NCBI RefSeq assembly: GCF_002727185.1
Contig: NZ_NIZW01000035.1
Span: 1 to 64,000, forward strand
From: Rhodopirellula bahusiensis
Lineage (GTDB): Bacteria; Planctomycetota; Planctomycetia; Pirellulales; Pirellulaceae
Direction of reading: 5' to 3'
DNA: 64,000 nt
Part shown: positions 14,241 through 26,100 of the stretch, one piece after another
Layout: the number at the start of each line of letters is the position of its first letter
How positions within the stretch are numbered: the first letter of the stretch is position 1
Made by a program: the position numbers and the translations under genes
Notes under the pieces: generated by a model
Told to the model about the DNA's origin: nothing
Database searches by the model: none
Seen by the model: the letters and a program-made list of their open reading frames with translations, nothing else

Positions 14241-14270
14241 CTGGTAACGCCTGAGCGGCGTTTCGACCAG
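14241..14270. repeat. Two-step palindrome between integrase and tRNA-Val
   Basis: The inner stem AACGCC-TGAGC-GGCGTT is perfect. The outer arms CTGGT and ACCAG also pair, with a 3-base bulge. It lies 60 bases upstream of the integrase start and 30 bases past the tRNA 3' end. It could be an integrase or excisionase binding dyad or a transcription terminator. Confidence 0.4.
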
Positions 14271-14284
14271 TAATTTACGAAGTA

Positions 14285-14301
14285 TTCGGCAAGCTGCCGA
14301 A
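14285..14301 (-). terminator. Hairpin directly after tRNA-Val
   Basis: A 7-base perfect stem (TTCGGCA/TGCCGAA) with a 3-base loop starts one base after the 3' end of tRNA-Val on the minus strand. Position and shape suit a tRNA transcript terminator or processing signal, although no long T-run follows. Confidence 0.5.
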
Positions 14302-14302
14302 A

Positions 14303-14376
14303 TGGGCGATACAGAATTCGAATCTGTGGCCTCTGCCGTGTGAAAGCAGCGCTCTAACCAACTGAGCTAATCGCCC
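14303..14376 (-). tRNA. tRNA-Val (anticodon CAC)
   Basis: The reverse complement folds as a complete 74-base cloverleaf. Acceptor GGGCGAT pairs with ATCGCCC, the D-stem is GCTC/GAGC, and the anticodon stem CTGCT/GGCAG encloses loop TTCACAC with anticodon CAC. The variable loop is AGGCC, the T-arm is ACAGA-TTCGAAT-TCTGT, and the discriminator is A. CCA is not encoded. It decodes GUG. The 3' end faces the integrase gene. Confidence 0.95.
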
Positions 14377-14656
14377 GAAGGGGTCTTCCGCCGCGGCAAG
14401 TGGGACTCGCTGCGGAATCAGGGGCTTCGTGGCGGAAAGATTAACTTCCGCGCCGCAGTGTGACAAGACTCGATTGGTGGATACGGGGGCCTCGCTGAGG
14501 TGGTGAGGTGGGATTTTTCGGTGCTGCCATCGAGCGGAGTCGATGGGCGACTTTTGGGTGGGCGAAACGGTGCGTGTTTCGGCGGGGAATAGCGGAGGAG
14601 AAGGTGGCTGCGTGGTGGGGGACACGAGTTGGCGGGTTGGCGATACACTGCTCGCC

Positions 14657-15583
14657 ATGAATTTTCCTGATCGCTCTCGCTCGGATGATATGCCTTCCTC
14701 GGACCCGCCCAACCACAACTCAATCAACCAGTATGAGTTGGTCGATTTTGGCGGCGGACGAAAACTGGAACGGGTTGCCGGCCGTTTGATCGATCGGCCT
14801 TCACCGGCAGCGGAGGGTTTGGCCACGAAACAAAATGCGCGGTGGAAGGTGGCGGCCAGCCGTTTCGACGAAAAGGAAAAACAGTGGAATCATCGGGTGG
14901 AGTGGAAACCGGGACGCTGCGTCGAGTGTGGCGGATTCCGTATGCCCGTAGCACCGACTCCGTATGGGCACATCGGTGTCTTCCCGGAACAACAAGCCAA
15001 TTGGGATTGGTTGAGAACCCGTGAGTTGCCGGAGGTCTCGTCCGGTGATCGTCCCAAAGCACTCAACTTGTTCGCTTACACGGGGGCGTCGACGATGGCG
15101 TTGGTGTCGGCTGGGTTTGCCGTTGCTCATGTGGACGCGGCCAAACAGAACGTGCAGTCGGCTCGTGCGGCGGCGAAGGCAAACGGATGGGACGATCCAC
15201 CGATCCGGTTCTTGGTCGATGATGCGGTCAAGTTCACGGCGAGAGAAGTCCGTCGCGAAAATCGATACCACACGATTGTGATGGACCCGCCAGCTTATGG
15301 GCATGGTCCGAGCGGGAAGGCTTGGCGTTTAGCTCGCGATGTGTGGCCGTTGATCGATGACAGCCTGAAGTTGCTGGAACCGGATGCGTTTCGCTTGCTG
15401 ATCACAGGGCATTCGCCAGACGTCGACCAGAACGATGTGCAGGTGTACTTGGCCGACCGAGTTCCTCGAACGGTAAGCCCGGCAGGAACGCTTCGATTTG
15501 AAACGGGACGACTTCGGTTACCAGATCAGTTTGGTCGGAAACTGGACGCGGGTTTCTTTGTTCGCGTTTGGAATGAACGCTAG
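14657..15583 (+). CDS. Class I SAM-dependent methyltransferase, RlmI/RlmK-like
   Basis: A 308-residue protein from the ATG at 14657; an upstream extension in frame is Gly-rich and unlikely. The Rossmann core is clear: LNLFAYTGASTMALVSAGF (SAM motif I), VAHVDAAKQNVQSARAAAKANG (motif II), DDAVKFTAREV, and the catalytic motif VMDPPAYGHGPSGKAW. These match the family that methylates cytosine in 23S rRNA (RlmI/RlmL C-terminal type). The N-terminal 110 residues lack an evident PUA domain and contain RCVECGGFRMPV instead. The exact substrate is therefore open: rRNA is most likely, but a protein target cannot be excluded. It stands alone between tRNA-Val and the HD-GYP gene. Confidence 0.8.
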   Translation: MNFPDRSRSDDMPSSDPPNHNSINQYELVDFGGGRKLERVAGRLIDRPSPAAEGLATKQNARWKVAASRFDEKEKQWNHRVEWKPGRCVECGGFRMPVAPTPYGHIGVFPEQQANWDWLRTRELPEVSSGDRPKALNLFAYTGASTMALVSAGFAVAHVDAAKQNVQSARAAAKANGWDDPPIRFLVDDAVKFTAREVRRENRYHTIVMDPPAYGHGPSGKAWRLARDVWPLIDDSLKLLEPDAFRLLITGHSPDVDQNDVQVYLADRVPRTVSPAGTLRFETGRLRLPDQFGRKLDAGFFVRVWNER

Positions 15584-15711
15584 CTGAGACGGAGAAATTG
15601 CAAATTGCAAAATGATCAATGCAAATTGGCAATTGTTTGTGGTGGTGTGGCCTTACTGACGCGGCGGGTTGGGACGAGAGGATTGCCCGAAGAAGCCGGG
15701 ACGAAGGTTGG

Positions 15712-16980
15712 TTAGGATTCGTCTTGGTTGGTGTCGGCGGGTGCCGTTGTGGTGGCTGGGGTTGGTTCGCAGTGATCCATGTAGTCCAGCTGCACGCGTA
15801 CGATTTCTTTCGTGCATTCGAAGAACGCGTCCAAGACATCGGGATCGAAGTGTGTGCCGCGACCTTCTTCGAGAATCGAGAAACACTTTTCGCGTGGCAT
15901 AGCTTTCTTGTAGGGACGCTCCGCCGAGAGAGCGTCGAACACATCGGCGACGGCGGTGATTCGCCCTTCGAGTGGAATGTCGCTGCCGGCCAATCCAAGC
16001 GGGTAACCCGAGCCGTCAAATTTCTCGTGGTGGGTTTGTGCGATGCTGGCGGCCAGTCGCATCAACGCACTGCCGTTGCTGAGCATGTCGGCACCGAGCT
16101 CCACGTGCGTTCGCATTCGGCGAGCATCGGTGCTGGTGTGTGGCTGGATGATCTGGTGCCCGAACTTGACGTGATTTTGGATCACGTCGAACTCTTCTGG
16201 TTCGAGCTTGCCTGGTTTCAAAAGAATCGCATCGGGGATGGCGATCTTGCCCACGTCGTGCAACTGGGCGGCCATTTCGATGTCGCGAACGAACCAATCC
16301 GGCAATCCCATCCCGGCGGCAATGATGCCCGCGAAACGGCCGACTCGGATGACGTGGTTCCCAGTGTCGTTGTCTCGCATTTCTGCGGCTCGAGCCAAAC
16401 AGTAAATGACTTCGCGGCGAGAGGCTTCGAGTTCTCGGGTGCGCTGTTCGACTTTGAGTTCGAGCTCCGCCGCGTGGTGCTGCAGTCGATCTTGAAAGCT
16501 TTTGCTTTGCAGTGAGTTACGGACTCGCGGAGTCAAATCCATCGGGTCGACAGGCTTCAGCAAAAAGTCAGTCGCGCCCAGTTCAAGGCAAACCAATTTG
16601 ATCCGTTCATCCGTGTTGGCGGTCAGGATCAAGACGGGCAAGTGCTTGAAACGTGGGTCTTGTCGGACTCGTTCCAAGACTTGGATGCCGTCGACGTTGG
16701 GCATGTTGATGTCCAGCAGCAGAACGTCAGGCATGCTGGTTTCGAGGATTCGAAACGCGGAGGTGGAATCGGTAGTCGTTTCGAAATCGCGATAGCCGGC
16801 TCGTTCCAAGTACTTCTTCACGACGAGAACGTTGGCGATCTCATCGTCGACAATCATAATTTTGCCGGGCAACGCCGCGACGGGCTTGGCCGAGTTTCCT
16901 TGCGGAAGAACACCATGATTTCCTGGCACGACGGGCGCGCTGAAGACGGCCGTATCAGTGGAGGTGGCGGGAGTGTTCAT
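15712..16980 (-). CDS. Response regulator with HD-GYP domain (RpfG type)
   Basis: A 422-residue cytoplasmic protein. Residues 38-155 are a receiver domain (IMIVDDE, phospho-acceptor Asp90 in LLLDINMP, Lys in LLKPVDP). A coiled coil at 165-200 leads to an HD-GYP domain with HVIRVGRFAG, the HD pair His241-Asp242 in LHDVGKIAIPD, HHEKFDGSGYP (GYP at 325-327) and DVFDALSAERPYK. HD-GYP domains hydrolyse cyclic di-GMP. It follows the hybrid kinase gene by 188 bases on the same strand, so that kinase and its HPt domains are the likely phosphate donors. A link between surface-protein sensing and c-di-GMP-controlled attachment is plausible inference. The C-terminal tail (residues 385-422) is Ala/Thr/Pro-rich. 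Confidence 0.88.
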   Translation of the reverse strand: MNTPATSTDTAVFSAPVVPGNHGVLPQGNSAKPVAALPGKIMIVDDEIANVLVVKKYLERAGYRDFETTTDSTSAFRILETSMPDVLLLDINMPNVDGIQVLERVRQDPRFKHLPVLILTANTDERIKLVCLELGATDFLLKPVDPMDLTPRVRNSLQSKSFQDRLQHHAAELELKVEQRTRELEASRREVIYCLARAAEMRDNDTGNHVIRVGRFAGIIAAGMGLPDWFVRDIEMAAQLHDVGKIAIPDAILLKPGKLEPEEFDVIQNHVKFGHQIIQPHTSTDARRMRTHVELGADMLSNGSALMRLAASIAQTHHEKFDGSGYPLGLAGSDIPLEGRITAVADVFDALSAERPYKKAMPREKCFSILEEGRGTHFDPDVLDAFFECTKEIVRVQLDYMDHCEPTPATTTAPADTNQDES

Positions 16981-17168
16981 CGAGTGGGTCCGAAGAAAGC
17001 GGTTTCAGTTGGAGCAAAGCCGGTGGCTGTTCAAAAAGATTGCTCATTGTGCGGAACGCACTCGAAAGCGAAAAAATTTGGCGACGATTGCTTTTCGCCC
17101 CCCGAACGACGCGGGCGGTATTAACGGTTGCAAGGGCTGCGAAAATGCATTGCGATTCGGATCGTTCT

Positions 17169-20147
17169 CTAGCCAACTGGCAGAGGTTCGGGAAGAATCA
17201 TCCGTGACCGCACGGATTCGATTTGTGACAAGTACGATTCGCAATCCGTCGGGCTTGCCGCCAGTGCGGCCTCGATCAGGTCACGCGACGGTTGGGTCAG
17301 ATCCCCGTAACCCACCGTTCCGCCAGCTCCCTTCAGCCAGTGAGCACTGAGTTCTAGATCGCTGAAGCGTTGCTCACGCAGCTCGTCTCGCATGTCGATC
17401 AAGCGTGAGTCGAGCCGTCCAATGAAGTCGGAGACGATGGCGTGGAAATCAGGGTCCTCCAACGGAAGTGCACAATGAATCGGATTGACGATTGTCGCCG
17501 GATCGACCGCAACCGCGGAAGCCCTCAGCAGGTCAGCCGCGCTGGATTGCTGAGACAAGTCCATTCCCGGAATCGCGACGCGGCCATGCAGCTCGCGAAT
17601 TTGACTCAGGATTGATTGAGCGATGTCGGACGACTCGTCTTTGGCGGCTTGCTCCAACGTTCGAGCTGGTTCGGTGAAGACGTCCAGGCCGACCGTTCCG
17701 CCAGCACCTTTGAGCCAGTGAGCTTCGCCGTGCACGAAGTCAAACTTCGCCTCTTGGATCGCTTGTTCGATGCCGTCCAATCGCGATTGAAGTCGCGAAA
17801 CGAAGTCACCCGCGATCGCTCGGAAGTCTTCGTCGTCCATTGGCAACGTTGGCACGATGGCCGACGACGGTAGGTTGGGCGACGTGGCAGGTTGCGAATC
17901 AGACAGTGACAAGGATGCCGGAGTCGAAGCGGTCGGCGATTGCATCGAGGGCAAGACGCGCGTTCCGCTTGGAACCGACGGCGTTGTTGTCCCAGCTGCC
18001 AAGACGTTCGAATTGGCCAGGGTCCCAGGATCGACCTCTCCCAAGTACTGCGACACCATTTGCAACAACTCGTCCAAGTTGACTGGTTTGGTAAGGAAGT
18101 CGTCACAACCGGCGGCGATGCATTTCTCTCGGTCGCCACGCATGGCGTTACCGGTCAACGCGATGACCGGGGTCGTGTCTTCCCGCTCACGCAATTGTTC
18201 CGTCGCGGAATACCCATCCAAAACGGGCATCTGCATATCCATCAACACGAGCTCGTACGGATGCCCGGCTTGGACGCCTTCGGCGATCATGTCGAGGGCT
18301 TCTTGGCCGTTTTCGGCGGTCATCACCATCGCTCCGGCACGTTTGAGCACCAGTTCGATCAAACGACGGTTGGCTTCACCGTCATCCACGATCAAGACGC
18401 GTTTGGATGGCAACCGCAGCAGCTCGGAGCTGACCGCACCGGCTGATTTTTCTTGCGCCAAACGTGCCAATTCTTCTGGACTGACCATGTCCTTCAAACT
18501 GGCCACGCTGGTTGGAATCTCCACGCGGAACGTGCTTCCGATCCCAATCTCGCTGTGCACGGTCAACGCCCCGCCCATCGCTTCGGCCAGACGACGACTG
18601 ATGGACAGCCCCAATCCAGTCCCGCCAAACTTACGAGTTGTCGAGCTATCGGCTTGGACAAACGAGTCAAAGATTTTGGCTTGTTGATCCGGCGTCATCC
18701 CGATCCCCGTGTCGATGATGTCGACTCGAACGATCGGGTCATAGCCTTCGATGGAGTTCGATGGCGTCTTCAGCAAGGAGGTCACGATCGAAACGGATCC
18801 ACTCTCTGTGAACTTGATCGCGTTGCCAACCAGGTTCGTGATGACTTGCCTCAATCGAGTTGGATCGGACTGGATGACTCGCGGAATCGCTGTCCGGAAA
18901 TCAACTTTCAAATCCAAGCCTTGCTCATCGGCTTTGACCTTCAACGTGTTCGCCACATCCGTGACGATGTCGTCAAGATTGGTATCGATTGATTCGGTTT
19001 GCAGGTGGCCAGATTCAATCTTCGACAAGTCCAAAATGTCGTTGATCAGCTCCAGCAGGTGAGCACCGGATCGGTGAATCATGTTGAGATGGTCAACGGC
19101 TTCGTCACCGCTGGACACCAAACCACGACGCAACACATCGGTGAAACCGAGCACGGCATTGAGCGGCGTGCGGATTTCGTGGCTCATGTTGGCCAGGAAG
19201 TCGCTTTTGGCTGCGTTGGCATTTTCCGCTGCGTCGCGTGCTTTCGCCAAAGCAACTTTATTCTCTTCGATCAGCGTGATGTCCTCGAACGTCACCAGGT
19301 AACCTTGCCCGGCGATTGGCGTGCAGTTAACGCTGAAAGTCAGCATGCGACCATCGTTGTCATACTGCAGGATTCGATCCATGACCGAATCCTCTTTCTG
19401 TTTGGCTTCTTCCCATGGCAAAACATCGTTGCTGTCTGCGATCATTTGCCATTCCAAATCGTCAATCTTCTTGCCCATCATTTCGGACGGTTCTTGCGAC
19501 AGCAGTTGGTTTAAACGACGGTTGGTGAACAGAATGCGGCCTTTCGAGTTCAGTAGAACCAATCCGACCGTGATGGTATCCAGCGCGTTCTCGACGTGCG
19601 TCGGGACGGCCCCGGAGGGATCCAAACTCTCCAGCGTTTTCTTCAAGAAGAATGAAAACTGAATCAAACAAGCGGGAATCAAGACGATCAACAACCAAGC
19701 GGGAGCCCAATAGTTCAGCCCGAACAAACCTCCGGTTGATGCAAACGCGAATTGCATTTCGCCCCATTGTTTTCCGTAGCGGAACACGGGGACCTGCATC
19801 TGATTGACGTCGTCTTCGAGACTGTCGTCCCAGAACTGCTCGTGCTCACCAGCCGAAACGAGCAACTTGCCTTCGCTGGAGACCAAACCGATCGAGTGAA
19901 TTTGAGGGTCTCGATGAACGACGGATTCCAACGTGACTCGCAACGAGTCGACTTGACCGTGGCTGGCCATGGCGGTGCCGCTGATTGCCAGCGATTCGCA
20001 CAAACGCGCACGACCATGCAGAATTTCTTCTTGTTCATTGGGAAAGAAACCGGCGGCGCTAGCCACGAGCAAACTGCCGGCCATCAGACCAACCAAACCA
20101 AGTGAAATCCGAATGCGAATCGGGATACGCTGATAGAGACTAATCAT
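17169..20147 (-). CDS. Hybrid sensor histidine kinase with receiver and two HPt domains
   Basis: A 992-residue inner-membrane protein. Transmembrane segments at residues 13-33 and 147-168 flank an extracytoplasmic sensor of about 110 residues. A PAS-like domain (185-295) is followed by HisKA with His323 in [12 protein letters not shown], then HATPase with [23 protein letters not shown] and [14 protein letters not shown] receiver (580-700) has Asp637 in LVLMDMQMP. Two C-terminal HPt domains carry His810 and His936, each in [12 protein letters not shown]. The start ATG overlaps the stop of the giant surface-protein gene (ATGA at 20144-20147), so the two are translationally coupled. The REC/HD-GYP gene downstream is the probable output. 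Two tandem HPt copies after one receiver are unusual and may branch the signal. Confidence 0.9.
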   Translation of the reverse strand: MISLYQRIPIRIRISLGLVGLMAGSLLVASAAGFFPNEQEEILHGRARLCESLAISGTAMASHGQVDSLRVTLESVVHRDPQIHSIGLVSSEGKLLVSAGEHEQFWDDSLEDDVNQMQVPVFRYGKQWGEMQFAFASTGGLFGLNYWAPAWLLIVLIPACLIQFSFFLKKTLESLDPSGAVPTHVENALDTITVGLVLLNSKGRILFTNRRLNQLLSQEPSEMMGKKIDDLEWQMIADSNDVLPWEEAKQKEDSVMDRILQYDNDGRMLTFSVNCTPIAGQGYLVTFEDITLIEENKVALAKARDAAENANAAKSDFLANMSHEIRTPLNAVLGFTDVLRRGLVSSGDEAVDHLNMIHRSGAHLLELINDILDLSKIESGHLQTESIDTNLDDIVTDVANTLKVKADEQGLDLKVDFRTAIPRVIQSDPTRLRQVITNLVGNAIKFTESGSVSIVTSLLKTPSNSIEGYDPIVRVDIIDTGIGMTPDQQAKIFDSFVQADSSTTRKFGGTGLGLSISRRLAEAMGGALTVHSEIGIGSTFRVEIPTSVASLKDMVSPEELARLAQEKSAGAVSSELLRLPSKRVLIVDDGEANRRLIELVLKRAGAMVMTAENGQEALDMIAEGVQAGHPYELVLMDMQMPVLDGYSATEQLREREDTTPVIALTGNAMRGDREKCIAAGCDDFLTKPVNLDELLQMVSQYLGEVDPGTLANSNVLAAGTTTPSVPSGTRVLPSMQSPTASTPASLSLSDSQPATSPNLPSSAIVPTLPMDDEDFRAIAGDFVSRLQSRLDGIEQAIQEAKFDFVHGEAHWLKGAGGTVGLDVFTEPARTLEQAAKDESSDIAQSILSQIRELHGRVAIPGMDLSQQSSAADLLRASAVAVDPATIVNPIHCALPLEDPDFHAIVSDFIGRLDSRLIDMRDELREQRFSDLELSAHWLKGAGGTVGYGDLTQPSRDLIEAALAASPTDCESYLSQIESVRSRMILPEPLPVG

Positions 20148-23100
20148 TCGTCTGTCATCGCTTTATCGTGGCGGTCCATGAGTTCTTCGAGTGTTTCTCC
20201 GTCACCGGTTCCAGAGAATCCTTGCATGATCAACAACGGGTCGACCGCGCTCCAAGCAGGCATGTGGGCAATCAAACCTGACAACAACAATCCACTTCGC
20301 AGGGCCCAAGCAACAACACCCACGGTCACACTCGATGCCGCGGCACCGGCGGTACCGACAACGATCAAGTCACCTTTGATCTGTGAATTGACCTTTTGTT
20401 GGTAATTGTCCAGTTGGTCCCACATTTCACCGGGCTGGGTCATCAATGCATAGTCGATGGATGTCATCGCGACGCCGTCGGATCCGAAATCGAAGTCCAG
20501 ATCCAAACGCTGGACTCGACCGCCCGATTGCGTCAGACCAAGCTGGTTTCTATCGATTTGCATTTCACGTTCGGCGGCCTCTTGCGCCAGTCTCGCTTCG
20601 TTGACACTCGCATTCATCCGTTCGAGTTCCGTCGATGCTTCTTCAGCACCACCGGGTTGCCCCGACTGTTGTGCGGTTCCATCGGGATTGGTTGTGGCGG
20701 CGTTGGGCATGCCGACGGCGACTTCTGCCGAGTCGCTTTCGTTTGTGGATTCCGACTCCGAATCGCTGGAACTGTCTTCCGAATTATCGCCGTTGTCGGA
20801 ATCGTTGCTGGAGTCGTTGGAGTCAGCATCGGATGCGTCCGAATTGGAACCAGACGTGTCCTCCGGTGGGGTCGGTGCAGGCGGGGGCGGCACGACTGGC
20901 ACGGGCAAGAACGTCAGCGTCACCGTCGCCGCTGCACTGTGTTGTCGTCCGTCAAACGCGGTCCATTCGAATGATATGGAACCAATGAATCCTGGCGGCG
21001 GTGTGAATGTGAAGCTGCCGTCGGCTTGCAGATCCAAGACCCCAACCAGCGGTCCGGCACTCAAATGAGCCGTGAGGACTTGCCCATCCACATCGTCGGA
21101 TAGCCCGTTAAAAACGGAAGCGGGCACGGTGACCGTTTGTCCCGCCAGCGAGTTGTCTTGCCAATCACTGAGCGTCGGCGGCGTGTTCGTCGTGGTGACT
21201 TGGATCTGCAACGATTCGGTGTCCTCGGAACCTCCACCGAGACTCGCATCATCCAAATCAATGGTCACGTCCAAGTTAGGATTCGTGATCGCATCGAGGG
21301 TGATTCCAGCTCGCAACCGCAATTCGGTGCCGACCACTTCGAACAATGCGGCGTCATCGCCACTCAATGAAAAAGCTTCGGCACCAAGTGCGTCGTCGGT
21401 AATATCCAAATCAGCAACCTTCAATCCGCCCGAGAGATCCTCATCTTCCGCAACAAGTGTGAGCGGAGTAACGAGGGTGAAACTGGGTGCTTCGTTGACA
21501 TCGGTGACGGTCAGTGTGAAGCCTGTTGAGGAATCAATTCCGCTGCCGATGGACGAATCATCCACGTTCACCGTCACAGTGAGGGTCGGTGCGGTCTCGA
21601 AATCGAGGTTCGCACCGCTCTTCAAGAACAATTCGTTTCCGTCGATCTCAAACAAGGATGCGTCGTCGCCTGACAAAGACAGCACGTTTGTTCCCGTGGC
21701 ATCGTCGGTGACGATGATGTCCGCCATCTTGATTCGAGTGCCTGTTGAGGTGTCTTCCGCAAGCGAAGTTCCTGCTTGGCTCAGGCTCACCGTTGGCGAC
21801 GAGTTCACATCCGTCACGGACATCGAATGAGCGACGCTGTCCAGAGCACTGGCGGACAAACTCGCGTCGTAGACTTCGACTGTCACGTCCAGCGTCGCAT
21901 TGCTATCGAAATCCAACGCAGCGTCGTTGACCAACCAAAGTTCCGTGCCATCGATGCGGAACAAGGCCGCATCGGCTCCGACGAGCGCAAACGTTTCGGT
22001 GCCTAAAGCATCATCCGTGACGACGATGTCGGCGACCTTCATGCCGGAGGACAGGTCCGCACCTTCGCTGACCGTCGTGACTTGATTGGACAGACTCACC
22101 GAAGGAGCTTCGTTGACGTTCGTGACCGTCAGCGTGAAGTCCGTCGAGGAATCGATGCCGCTGCCGATGGACGAATCATCCACGTTCACCGTCACAGTGA
22201 GAGTCGGTGCGGTCTCGAAATCGAGGTTTGTGCCGCTCTTCAAAAACAGCTCGGTTCCGTCGATCTCAAACAAAGCCGCGTCGTCGCCCGACAAGGACAG
22301 GACGTTCGTACCCGTGTTGTCATCAGCCACGTTGATGTCCGCCATCTTGATTCGCGAACCCGTTGAGGTGTCCTCTGGCAATAAAATGCCGTCTTGGCTG
22401 AGCGTCACCACTGGGATCGAGTTCACGTCGGTGACGGTGATCGAAAACGGATCGGTGTCATCTGGAGAGGAACCCACTGTGGCATCATCCACCGACACCG
22501 AAACATTCAAGGTGCTTTTGGTGTCGAAGTCGAGCGTCACGCCATCCTTCAAATACAACTTTGTGTCGGAGTCTCGTAGTTCAAAGTAGGCGGCGTCGGT
22601 GCCGAGCAGGTTGAACGTGTTGGTTCCCAGGCCATCGTCATTGAGCGTGATGTTCGCAACGTGCACACCACCGGTCAGGTCGGCGTTCTCTGCAATGGAA
22701 GACAGCACAGTGGTAAAGGAAAAGGATGGAGCCGAATTCACTTGGTTGACCTGAACCGTAAAGGTCTCTTCGGTAAACGAAGAGTCAGCACTGGTTGCGC
22801 GGACCGTAAAACTGTGCTCCGTCTCCACGTCGTAATCCAACGCGGCCGCCAGCGTCACAATTCCGGTGTTTGAATCAATGGCGAACTTGGAATCAGGATC
22901 ACTCACCAAGCTGTAAGTCACCGCTTCGCCATCCGCGTCCGTCGCGGAGGCCTGGATGCCAACGGCGTCTCCGATTTCAGCATCTTCGTCGACACTGTCG
23001 GGATCTGCATCGACATCCGAAACCGCTCCGATGGGCGTGTTGGGAGAAGTTGCCTCGACGAAGGTCAGCGAATTGATCTCTTGATTATCCAATTGATTCA

Positions 23101-26100
23101 AACCAATGTCCGATCCATCGAACAGCAACTCGACATTGGCCACGGAAGTGCTTCCGCCAATCCGAGTGGAGGTCATGGTCAAGCGAAAAACATCTTGGTT
23201 GGTTCCCGTCACGCCACCAATGGTTGTGCTTGCTTCGCTTCCCGCGTGGACCGAGATTAATAGATCGCCTGCCGTAACAGCGACGCCCCCGATCGCTGTG
23301 CTGGACTCAACGACATGCAGACCAACGATCTTCTCTGTGAACCCAAGATTTCCACCATCGCTTCCTTCAATCAGAACCGCCGCGGTACCTGACGTATTGG
23401 ATTCGCCGACCGTATCGGCATGGTAGGTGATGACACGATCATGCTCGCTGCCACCGGAATGAGATAACAGAAACGTGCCTTGAGCGAGAGTCGTGTCGCC
23501 CACAGTAACGCCGCCTACGCTCTCCACCAGCGAGATGCCTCGGACATCATCACCGTTGAGCGGATTGTCGAGCAAGAAAAAGAAGTCACCGGAGGTGTAG
23601 TCGCCCGGCGTGGATGCTCGGAACACGATCACGTCTTCCCGATCAAACTCTTTGTCGGGTTCCGTTTCGCTCGAGAAATCAATGCCGCTCTGGTCGATCG
23701 AAAAGATCAGGTCTCCAGCTAGCAACTCAAAACTATTCGCCCCCGTCCCAACGCTCAGACCGGACCAAACCGCATGCATGCCGGAGATGCCGACATCGGT
23801 GTCACTAATAAAGTTCTCCAGACGGAAACCGATTGTGGACGCGGTTCCGGAAGTCGTTCCCCCGTTCCCATCCAGCGTCAATCCAGGGTCGCTGACTTGA
23901 ATGACCTGGTCTTCGCCCCAGTTCGTTAGACCAGCGACACTCGACTCGCTCACATCGTTGTCCGTGGTGAACCACAAACCATCGATTTCGGACTGGTTCC
24001 CCACACGAATCGTGATTGTTTGCGTGGCTGTATTGCCCTCTGCATCCTCGACATTCACAACCACGGTATAGGACGACTGACTTTCGAAGTCCAACACTCC
24101 GTCGGTCAAAATCAACTCGTCTGAATTTCCGCCGCCGATCGAGAATTTCGCGGCATCCGCACCACCGGTGACCGTGTAAGTAAACGTTTCGTTTTCATCG
24201 GCATCGATCGTTGAGAAAACGCCCACGCTCAGGCCGGACGTGGTGTTTGTGTTCTCAGCGACTTCGTTGGGTTGAAAACCAAGCGAGATCGGTGCCCCAT
24301 TGGTTTGTGACGCACCCAAGCCAATTCCTTTGGGATGATCCAAACCGGCGATGCTGAGACTGGTAACGTTGCTGCCATCCAGGTCGGACATGGAAATGTC
24401 AGACGATCCGGAATTGGTCCAGTAGAGTTTTCCGTTGAGGTGATCGATCGCCAACCCATCTGGAGTGTCCACGTCCGAGTCGATCAATTTGCTGCGATTG
24501 GATCCATCCAGATCTGCTCGCCAGATGGCACTGGATGCTCCTGCGGACACGGAGTAGTAGAGCGTGTCATTGGCGATGTCGAGCGTCAATCCATTGACTG
24601 CGGCGCCAAATCCACCAGGGTGAGTGAAGAGTGTTGTGCGATTGGACCCGTCTAGGTCCATGCGTTCGACTTTCCTCGTCAGTTCATCCGTCCAATAGAC
24701 ATGGCCGTTGACGAGGTCCAGTTTGATGTCGTCTGGTTTGGTGAGGTTCAGGCCCGCCGTCACCAAAGCAAGCGTTTCCGTATTCCCGCCATCCAGGTCC
24801 GAACGTTTGACGGCATTGTATGAGTCACCATCTTCGACCCAGTAGATTTTGTCGTTGGCGAGATCGATCGCCATGCCGCGGGGTTCATCCAGTCCCGTGT
24901 GGACATTGACCAGTCCTGTCCCATCAAAGTTAACACGGCGAATGCGATCGCTATCCGGTTCTGAAAAATAGATGTGTTGATTGACGGAATCCACAAACAA
25001 TTCGTCTGGGTTTGACAATCCACTCTGGACTGTTTGGACATCGGTCCCATCCAGTTTGGATGATTGAATCTCATCTGTCCCACTGTCTATCCAAAAGATG
25101 CGATCGATCACGCCAGCCTGGGCTTGATAGGATCCGCTGTCGAGTCGTCCGTCGAGCGAACTGTATCCCCGTGCGTCTTCGCCGACCGCGTCCTCCGGTT
25201 TCGCCGCATCAATGGCCGCGCTGCTGCCCTGCAGTTTGTGCGTTTGGACATAGCCACCATTGTTCGCGAGTGCCTCCAGGTCCACGTTTGCCCCAACCAG
25301 ATCGCTGCCAAAACCGGAAGCCGATCCAACATCGCCAATGAGGTTCCCACCGTTGGAGGTGAATGCCCCGTGGACGTCAGGGTTGCTCGAGGTGGCCGTG
25401 TTGCCGGAGACGATCGAGTTGGCAATGGTTGTCGTACCAGCTTCGACGAAGATGCCCCCGCCAATATTGGATGAATTCAAAGTGAATGTGGAATGAACGA
25501 TATCCGCATTCACCTTCGTGTAGAGGCCGCCGCCCGCATTGGCCCCCGTGTTTCCACTCACCGTCACATTCGTCAATGAAATGGAAGTCGCACTCGATTC
25601 GACAAAGATCGCCCCACCAACCGTTGCCACGTTGCCCGACAAAGTGACCCGGTTCAACGTCGCGGTTCCTCGGTTCGTGATGCCGCCGCCCGTGTTGGTG
25701 GCGTAGCCATTCACACCGCCGTTGCCGATGATCGCAACATCGGTCAGTTCGATGGTACCTTTGTTACCAATCGCTCCGCCTTCCGTCGCAGTGTTGTCGG
25801 TCAACAGAGCACGTTGCAAAACCAGCCCAGCAGATGGTGCCTCAACCCGAATTGCACCGCCCATGTCGCCCGAGGCATTCCCGCCCTGCAACGTCACATC
25901 CGACAACCTCAACGTCCCACCGCGAACATCAAAGATGCGACTCAATTCCCCCGCGTCGATGATGGTGGTGTTGATTCCATGACCGACGATGGTGACATCC
26001 TTCAGAATGTCGAGGTCACCGTACGAGTTCGCGTCGTCTTCCGTTTGTTGGCGAGTGAGTTTGAAGACAGTCGACGTATCCAGCGATGCACTAAAGACAA

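Larger units (their letters stand above)
14184..14656. other. Integrase-methyltransferase intergenic region containing tRNA-Val
   Basis: This 470-base gap contains tRNA-Val and two inverted repeats next to its 3' end, listed separately. The remaining 280 bases after the tRNA (14377-14656) hold the methyltransferase promoter region. The longer open frames there are Pro/Arg/Ser-rich and look non-coding. Confidence 0.4.
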
